A stretch of 11,551 nucleotides of DNA from Polaromonas sp. GTDB taxonomy: Bacteria; Pseudomonadota; Gammaproteobacteria; Burkholderiales; Burkholderiaceae_C. The notes beneath the pieces are model-generated. The model did not search any database. It had not been told where the DNA came from and was given only the letters and a program-made list of their open reading frames with translations. This document shows, piece by piece, positions 7,064-11,551 of this stretch. Numbering within the stretch: the stretch's first letter is position 1; each line of letters begins with the position of its first letter. The translations under genes and the position numbers were made by a program. Location: positions 1-11,551 of the forward strand of contig JANYFF010000165.1 in the NCBI GenBank assembly GCA_025362825.1, in the 5' to 3' direction.

Positions 7064-7329
7064 AGCGACTCCGGTGGTGTGTTTGTAAGACGCAAATCCT
7101 AGAACTGTACGCAGGGCACATCTGTAGGACGACAGCCGAAGATTCCTGGTGTCTCAACGCACCAAAGACGGGTTCGCAATACCTGCATAAAGGGGTGGCT
7201 CACACCTACAGCACGCACCCTGTGCAGCCCTTAAGCTTCGCAAATGGCGTGGTCCGGTTAATCCGGCGTGCTTTTTGCTATGCCCTTTGAATTGGGCATG
7301 TCAGTAACGATTCCCCATGAGCAAGAAAA
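7064..7329. other. Intergenic region without recognised gene
   Basis: This region must include the promoter of the leftward DUF2188-type gene and perhaps that of the second response regulator. The minus-strand frame of the pseudogene stays open upstream, but its translation resembles nothing I recognise and lies beyond the GGAG/GTG start. ATGCCC (7280-7285) and GGGCAT (7294-7299) form a 6-bp stem with an 8-nt loop about 75 nt before the regulator's start. No tRNA-like cloverleaf or convincing sigma70 pair was found. Confidence 0.4.
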
Positions 7330-7377
7330 ATGAAACTTAAATCAAGCTGCACAAAAACAGTGACCGCGACCGCATGA
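7330..7377 (+). CDS. Possible 15-codon leader ORF overlapping the next start codon
   Basis: ATG 7330 opens a frame of 15 codons, MKLKSSCTKTVTATA, ending at TGA 7375-7377. Its stop overlaps the regulator's ATG 7374 as ATGA, the usual geometry for translational coupling. The regulator has no Shine-Dalgarno of its own, which makes coupling attractive. The leader's own ribosome site is only a purine-rich GAGCAAG stretch, and ORFs this short arise by chance, so confidence is low. Confidence 0.25.
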   Translation: MKLKSSCTKTVTATA

Positions 7378-7820
7378 GCGGCGGCATCCTCAACACCTTT
7401 CTGGTCGAAGACAGCACCGCCATACAGGAGGTACTGGTGGAGGCAATGGAGCTGATCGCGCCCATGCGGTTTGTCGGCCTGGCTACAACAGAAGATAAAG
7501 CTGTGCAATGGCTCACCGCCAACAGCAACGCGTGGGACCTCACGATCATCGACCTGGTGCTGCAAAGGGGCACAGGCTTTGGCGTGCTGCACGCGTGCAG
7601 GGAGCGCTCCGCCATGCAAAAAGTGGTGGTGCTGACCAGCTACCGCGAAGAAGACATGTGGCAACGCTGCCGCGAGCTGGGTGCAGACGGCGTGTTTGAC
7701 AAGTCACACCAGATTGAAGAGCTGGTTGATTTTTGCCGCGTGCATGCGGCCTACCTGAAGTTCATGTCTGAGACGGAATTGCTGGCCGGGCATATTGCGG
7801 AGCAGCGGGGTGATTTGTAG
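7374..7820 (+). CDS. Single-domain response regulator (receiver domain only), copy 2
   Basis: The 148-aa receiver protein is paralogous to the one at 6395. Phosphorylation residues are E12-D13 (FLVED), D60 (IIDL), T88 (VVLTS) and K110 (VFDK). Stretches shared exactly with copy 1 include LVEAME, FVGLA, KVVVLTSY, LVDFCR and GAD. It likewise lacks an output domain; the C-terminal tail (about 128-148) diverges from copy 1. Differences cluster in the helix after the acidic pair and around residues 91-96, the alpha4 region where receivers contact partners, so the two may answer to different kinases or targets (inference). The ATG has no good ribosome site; see the overlapping 15-codon ORF. The next gene begins 97 bp downstream with its own strong ribosome site. 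Confidence 0.88.
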   Translation: MSGGILNTFLVEDSTAIQEVLVEAMELIAPMRFVGLATTEDKAVQWLTANSNAWDLTIIDLVLQRGTGFGVLHACRERSAMQKVVVLTSYREEDMWQRCRELGADGVFDKSHQIEELVDFCRVHAAYLKFMSETELLAGHIAEQRGDL

Positions 7821-7917
7821 TAATTAGATCAACAAGAAAAGTACCAACCGTCTAGCCATTAGTGGACTTTGCCGTCATGATGTGGGCTGCAAAAAACAAT
7901 AGGGGAGGACTTCCGGG

Positions 7918-9735
7918 ATGGCGACTCTTATTCCTGCGTATGGAGCTTGCGTATCGCGCATGACGTCGGGCGAGAAGCGTGTAGCAGAACGCCTTGAGCA
8001 AAAACTCGATGACGACTATCTGCTTTGGTACGACGTGCCCATGGGACCGCGCAACGCTCACCCCGACTTTTGCGTCATGCACCCGCGCCGCGGCATCCTC
8101 GTACTGGAGGTTAAAGACTGGCGCCTGACAACCATCCAGCAGGCCGATAAACAAACATGGGAAATTTTGGCCGACGGCATGCCAAAAAGTGTCATCAACC
8201 CCCTTGAGCAAGCTCGTCAGTACGCCCATCAGGTAGTCAACGCCCTGGAACGTGACCCTCAACTGGTGCAAGCTGAGGGCCCGCACGCAGGCAAGCTGGC
8301 TTTCCCGTGGAGCTACGGCGTGGTGTTTGCCAACATCACCCGCAAACAATTTGACGCTGCAGAGCTACACCACGCCATTGAGCCGCACCGCGTGTTGTGT
8401 CAGGACGAAATGCTCGAAGCAGTGGGTGCCGAAGAACTGCAAAGCCGGCTTTGGGAAATGTTTCCCTTCATGATGCGGGGCGCCATGTCGCTGCCCCAGC
8501 TGGACCGTGTGCGCTGGATCATGTTTCCGCAAGTACGGGTGCAGACGCAGGACACCCTGTTTGACGATGCGGATACCGACGCAGAGATGCCCGACATCAT
8601 GCGTGTGATGGACATTCAGCAAGAGCAGCTGGCCCGCAGCCTGGGTGACGGCCACCGCGTCATCCACGGCGTGGCAGGCTCCGGCAAGACCATGATCCTG
8701 GGTTACCGCGCAGAATATTTGGCGCGGGCCAGCACCGCGACCAGCAAACCCATTCTGGTCCTGTGTTTTAACGAACCGCTGGGTGTGAAGCTGCACAGCG
8801 TGATGGCGGCCAAGGGCCTGAGCGGCAAGGTGCATATTCGGCATTTTCATAAATGGTGCCGCGACCAGTTGGTAGCCTTTGGTCAAAACCTGCCGGGGCA
8901 GCTGGGCGCACAGCAGTATGTGGAAGAGCTGGTGCAGCGCGTCATTACGGCGGTAGACCGCAGGCACATCCCCAGCGGCCAATACCAGGCCGTGCTGATC
9001 GATGAAGGCCACGACTTTGCGCCCGAGTGGCTGAAGCTGGTCACCCAGATGGTGGACCCGGCGACCAACAGCCTGCTACTGCTCTATGACGATGCGCAGA
9101 GCATTTACGAACGCAGCCGCAGCAAGAGCTTCAGTTTCAAAAGTGTGGGCGTGCAGGCGCAAGGCCGAACCACCATTTTAAAAATCAACTACCGCAACAC
9201 GAAACAGATTCTGCAAACCGCCAACCTGATTGCGGCCGACCTGCTGACCGCAGACGACAGGGACGACGACGGCATCCCACTGGTCAAACCGATCAGCTGC
9301 GGCCGCGAGGGGCAGGCGCCCATCATCATCAGGTTGCCCAGCCTGCGTGAAGAAGCGTTGGCCATTGCCGCCGAACTGAGCCACGCCCACAAGGAAGGCC
9401 ACGCCTGGGGCGACATGGCCATCCTGTGCGCCGACTGGAAAACGATGGACCTGTGTGCGGATGCATTGCACCAGCGCAAGTTGCCCTTCAATGTACGCAA
9501 GCGATCAGGCGACTACAACCCCGGTGCAAATGCCATACAGATCATGACCATGAAGGTCAGCAAAGGCCTGGAGTTTCCGGTGGTGGCATTGCCCGGCGTG
9601 GGGCATATGCCTGCGCCTGGGGAAGACGAAAGGGAAGCGGCGCGGGTGTTTTATGTGGCTTCTACGCGGGCGACACAGAGGTTAGTGATTGGGGTTGGTG
9701 GGGATAGCAGATTTGGTACGAAGCTTGGAATTTGA
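7918..9735 (+). CDS. NERD nuclease-domain / UvrD-like SF1 helicase fusion
   Basis: The 605-aa protein has two parts. Residues about 15-170 form a NERD (nuclease-related) domain of the PD-(D/E)xK type. E19 is in SGEKRVAERL, D50 in HPDFCV, and E64-x-K66 in GILVLEVKDW, so the catalytic set is intact. From about 230 comes a superfamily 1 helicase: Q-motif-like DIQQEQLA (232-239), Walker A GVAGSGKT (251-258), Walker B VLIDEGHDF (359-367), motif III LLLYDDAQSIY (387-397), motif IV INYRNTKQI (423-431), motif V MTMKVSKGLEFPVV (543-556) and motif VI with VASTRATQRLVI (580-591). It presumably unwinds and cuts DNA. ATG 7918 follows a strong GGGGAGGA (7902-7909) by 8 nt. Similar nuclease-helicase fusions, for example Nhi, act in phage defence, and the PARIS-like neighbours point the same way. 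A housekeeping repair role is also possible. Confidence 0.88.
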   Translation: MATLIPAYGACVSRMTSGEKRVAERLEQKLDDDYLLWYDVPMGPRNAHPDFCVMHPRRGILVLEVKDWRLTTIQQADKQTWEILADGMPKSVINPLEQARQYAHQVVNALERDPQLVQAEGPHAGKLAFPWSYGVVFANITRKQFDAAELHHAIEPHRVLCQDEMLEAVGAEELQSRLWEMFPFMMRGAMSLPQLDRVRWIMFPQVRVQTQDTLFDDADTDAEMPDIMRVMDIQQEQLARSLGDGHRVIHGVAGSGKTMILGYRAEYLARASTATSKPILVLCFNEPLGVKLHSVMAAKGLSGKVHIRHFHKWCRDQLVAFGQNLPGQLGAQQYVEELVQRVITAVDRRHIPSGQYQAVLIDEGHDFAPEWLKLVTQMVDPATNSLLLLYDDAQSIYERSRSKSFSFKSVGVQAQGRTTILKINYRNTKQILQTANLIAADLLTADDRDDDGIPLVKPISCGREGQAPIIIRLPSLREEALAIAAELSHAHKEGHAWGDMAILCADWKTMDLCADALHQRKLPFNVRKRSGDYNPGANAIQIMTMKVSKGLEFPVVALPGVGHMPAPGEDEREAARVFYVASTRATQRLVIGVGGDSRFGTKLGI

Positions 9736-9758
9736 AGTGCCAGCCACTTTCGTTTTTC

Positions 9759-9787
9759 TTGGCTCCTCGATCGTAAATTCGTATACC
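9759..9787 (+). promoter_or_regulatory. Candidate sigma70 promoter for the AriA/AriB-like unit
   Basis: TTGGCT (9759-9764, 4/6 to TTGACA) and TATACC (9782-9787, 4/6 to TATAAT) are separated by exactly 17 bp, in the only sizeable gap before the ATPase gene. This predicts a start site near 9794 and a leader of about 70 nt. It is based on consensus matching only. Confidence 0.4.
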
Positions 9788-9812
9788 GACTTACTGGTTT
9801 TTTATGAATCTA

Positions 9813-9835
9813 GTCCATCAGTACACTTGGTGGAC
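9813..9835 (+). promoter_or_regulatory. Inverted repeat in the leader of the AriA-like gene
   Basis: GTCCATC (9813-9819) pairs with GGTGGAC (9829-9835), 7 bp with one G-T pair, around a 9-nt loop. It lies 27 nt before the ATG. It may be an operator or an RNA hairpin that limits translation of a potentially toxic unit. It is seen in sequence; its role is inferred. Confidence 0.3.
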
Positions 9836-9862
9836 ACAGCGTTTAAATGACGGGATGGTTAC

Positions 9863-11252
9863 ATGATCGATATTCGGCCCTCCAACCTACGCGGCTTCAC
9901 TTTATGCGGCCTTCATGGGTACAAAGACCTGCGGATTGATTGCAAAGCACAAGCTTCGATCGTTCTTGCTGAAAACGGGATTGGCAAGACAACCCTTTTG
10001 AATACGCTTTACGCCCTGCTTTCAGGAAGAATATCTAGATTGGCATCCCTCTCATTTCGAGAGGCAATTTTGCATTTCGCCGATAGAGATATCGTATTTT
10101 CCAGAGAGCAAGCTTTCAAGGCCTTAGATCCAACTGAGCGGAAAACGCTCATTAGCAGGAAGCCTGCACGTGATCTTTTGGAATATGTATCGGCAGAGCA
10201 GCTGTCCGATTTACTAAAGCATTACGCTGAAGGCACCAAAACCGACGCACGCAGGCACCCCACATTTCAGCGCATACACCGGATAAGCCCGTGGGACATT
10301 GAAGAAATTTTCATCCGACTTGATCGACTGCGCTCTTTAATGTATGACAGCTCCTACATTGCAGAGTTTAGGAAGAACGTGGCGGCTGCTATGGGCGGCA
10401 GTACTGTTCTCTACCTACCTACATATCGACGGATTGAGGCCACGTTTGATGACGTAAAAATGCCGAAAGCCATACCTCAAAGGGTGACCCTTGACGAGGA
10501 TGAGAGTGACACTGACCAACTAATTTACTTCGGCCTCAGCGATGTGGAAGAAAAAGTGGAACGGATGACGCGGTTCATTCAGCAGTCAATGTTTGAAGCG
10601 TACTCCCGCCTGAGCGGGAATATGTTGGACGCAATGCTGGGCATGAAGCAATTTGAACTTCCTCTCGAGAAGCCGTTGGATTTGGAGCTTGTTCGAGTGA
10701 TGCTGGGGCGACTTGGAAAAAGCAACAGCTTGTCCGATGCCGAACTAGAAAATGCTTTGAAGTCTACAGACATTACATCAGACCGCCACAGACCACTTAC
10801 ATACTTTTTGCGACAGCTATTAAGAAGCTATGAAGCTTCACGCCCTCAAGAACTTGCATTAGAAGAATTCGTATCAGTTATCAATGGCTACTTTGATACG
10901 GCGCAGACAGATAAGCGATTGAGATTCGACAAGGAGCGTTTGAAAGTGGACATCTGGCACGATGCGCTGGAGACAGCTCTGCCGTTTGGAAGCCTGAGCT
11001 CCGGTGAAAAACAAATCGTCAGTATTTTTGCCCGATTAATCCTCGAAGGTGATCAAAGTTACATCATTCATCATTGATGAGCCTGAACTCTCGCTGTCTA
11101 TCGAATGGCAACGCCGCTTCCTGCCCGACATCCTAAAAACCAAGAGTTGCACACAACTGATTGCGATCACACATTCTCCATTTGTATTCGAAAATGAGCT
11201 GGACCGGTTTGCGAACGCCATTTCCGTAAGTACTAACCCGATTAAGGGATGA
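9863..11252 (+). pseudogene. ariA: AriA-like AAA15/ABC-type ATPase (PARIS family), frameshifted before Walker B
   Basis: The N-terminal 404 codons (9863-11077) carry an ABC/SMC-like ATPase head. IVLAENGIGKTTLLNTLYAL holds the Walker A at 36-43 (first Gly replaced by Ala) and LSSGEKQIVSIF (378-389) is the ABC signature. The frame stops at 11075-11077. The next forward frame continues with IIDEPELSLSIEWQRRFLPD (Walker B and D-loop) and LIAITHSPFVFE (H-switch) to TGA 11250-11252. Skipping one base, for instance C 11069, gives SYIIIIDEP and an unbroken 462-aa protein, normal for the family. In PARIS, AriA assemblies hold AriB until a phage trigger, such as an anti-restriction protein, releases it. 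The downstream DUF4435 gene makes PARIS the best match; other AAA-plus-DUF4435 pairs remain possible. Codons are AT-richer than in the upstream genes, suggesting transfer. No strong ribosome site is seen. Confidence 0.75.
11062..11075 (+). repeat. 7-bp tandem repeat CATCATT x2 at the ATPase frameshift
   Basis: CATCATT at 11062-11068 is repeated at once at 11069-11075, and the second copy ends in the T of the premature TGA. Removing one whole 7-bp unit also restores the frame (giving YIIDEP), as does removing one base (giving YIIIIDEP). The latter better fits the four hydrophobic residues expected before Walker B DE. Such a unit is prone to slippage. Confidence 0.7.
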
Positions 11253-11254
11253 CT

Positions 11255-11551
11255 ATGGATCGCATAGACCAGCTAAGAAATGCGCGCAACTCACCGCATG
11301 TCAGTTTCATGGAGTACATAAAAATGCGCTCCAAATCCGCCAACGTTTTCTTAATCTTCGAGGGCAGACAATGCCCGAGTTTATATGTGAAGTGGATCAC
11401 ACAGCAACTTCAAGGGGTTCAAATCGGTGGACAAATAATTGCCAGAGGAAAGAAAAATGTCTTGCTGCTAAGAGAGCTTATTCATAGGAACGCTACAACT
11501 TGCTTGAATCAGGATATGTACTTCGTAGACCGCGATTACGACGTAGAACCC
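11255..11551 (+). CDS. ariB: AriB-like DUF4435 (TOPRIM-type) effector, partial, runs off window
   Basis: ATG 11255 lies 2 nt after the ATPase stop, with AAGGGA at 11244-11249 as ribosome site. The frame is open through the final base, giving 99 residues. The N-terminus fits DUF4435: VFLIFEG with E36 at the position of the catalytic Glu in the usual FVEG motif, IIARGKKNVLLLREL (61-75) as the GK-N-V-L block, and MYFVDRDYDVEP (88-99) with the acidic D-x-D that completes a TOPRIM-like metal site. AriB of PARIS is a TOPRIM nuclease that cleaves host tRNA (lysine tRNA in the E. coli system) once AriA lets it go, stopping phage growth. The family and pairing are well supported. The tRNA target in this organism is inference. 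Coupling to the ATPase gene by the 2-nt gap is likely. The C-terminal half is not visible. Confidence 0.78.
   Translation, partial: MDRIDQLRNARNSPHVSFMEYIKMRSKSANVFLIFEGRQCPSLYVKWITQQLQGVQIGGQIIARGKKNVLLLRELIHRNATTCLNQDMYFVDRDYDVEP

Noticed and set aside
6897..7157. 86-codon minus-strand ORF across the regulator gap
   Set aside because: It is in a different frame from the DUF2188-like reading. Its translation is Arg/Ser/Asp-rich with no family-like pattern, while the frame with GGAG/GTG gives recognisable protein sequence.
7064..7160. Upstream in-frame extension of the DUF2188-like gene as a larger protein or integrase remnant
   Set aside because: The frame is open but the translation shows no recognisable motif, and a GGAG/GTG start explains the family-length product.
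7245..7277. Possible intrinsic terminator, CCGG-TTAAT-CCGG followed by CTTTTT
   Set aside because: The stem is only 4 bp and the flanking bases do not pair, so the hairpin would not be stable enough.
7918..11551. Gabija system (ATPase-TOPRIM plus UvrD helicase)
   Set aside because: GajA fuses an OLD-type ATPase and TOPRIM in one protein and GajB is a plain helicase. Here the ATPase and DUF4435 are separate genes, and the helicase carries a NERD domain and lies upstream.
1..11551. CRISPR arrays, tRNA or rRNA genes, insertion sequences
   Set aside because: No regularly spaced direct repeats, cloverleaf or CCA-end patterns, or transposase-like reading frames were seen on either strand.

Overview
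The window looks like chromosomal DNA of a betaproteobacterium, most likely Comamonadaceae (Polaromonas/Rhodoferax-like). The grounds are the GC-rich, G/C-ending codons in the first two thirds, the gene repertoire, and an interspersed hairpin repeat at 2941-3000 of a type I associate with that family. The genus is an inference; there is no rRNA or other marker gene to fix it.

Positions 1-6192 are an ordinary housekeeping/stress region. The window opens inside the last 39 codons of a membrane protein. It is followed by a leftward tetR-mpg pair (a TetR/WHG regulator and a 3-methyladenine DNA glycosylase). Diverging from tetR is a rightward run of three small vicinal-oxygen-chelate (VOC) proteins, two of them PhnB-like and one glyoxalase-like. 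The tetR/VOC intergenic gap carries two copies of an imperfect palindrome, TGGAC(A/G)GTGT(T/A)CA, 32 bp apart. The first supplies the -35 box of a plausible VOC promoter and the second covers its expected start site. Next come a leftward 643-aa YhgE/Pip-type membrane protein and a divergent pirin.

Positions 6193-7820 hold two paralogous single-domain response regulators (about 59% identical by eye). Between them, on the opposite strand, is a DUF2188-type small gene interrupted by one in-frame amber codon. The second regulator has no clear ribosome binding site. Its ATG overlaps the stop of a 15-codon ORF.

Positions 7821-11551 look like a defence-type accessory segment. A 605-aa protein joins an N-terminal NERD nuclease domain to a UvrD-like SF1 helicase. 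After a sharp fall in GC comes a two-gene unit that I read as a PARIS-like anti-phage system: an AAA15/ABC-type ATPase (AriA-like) followed 2 nt later by a DUF4435/TOPRIM-type protein (AriB-like, cut by the window end). The ATPase reading frame is broken by one extra base immediately before Walker B. The base lies in a perfect 7-bp tandem repeat (CATCATT x2, 11062-11075). The system is therefore decayed, phase-variable, recoded, or affected by a sequence error.

No tRNA, rRNA, CRISPR array or insertion sequence was found.
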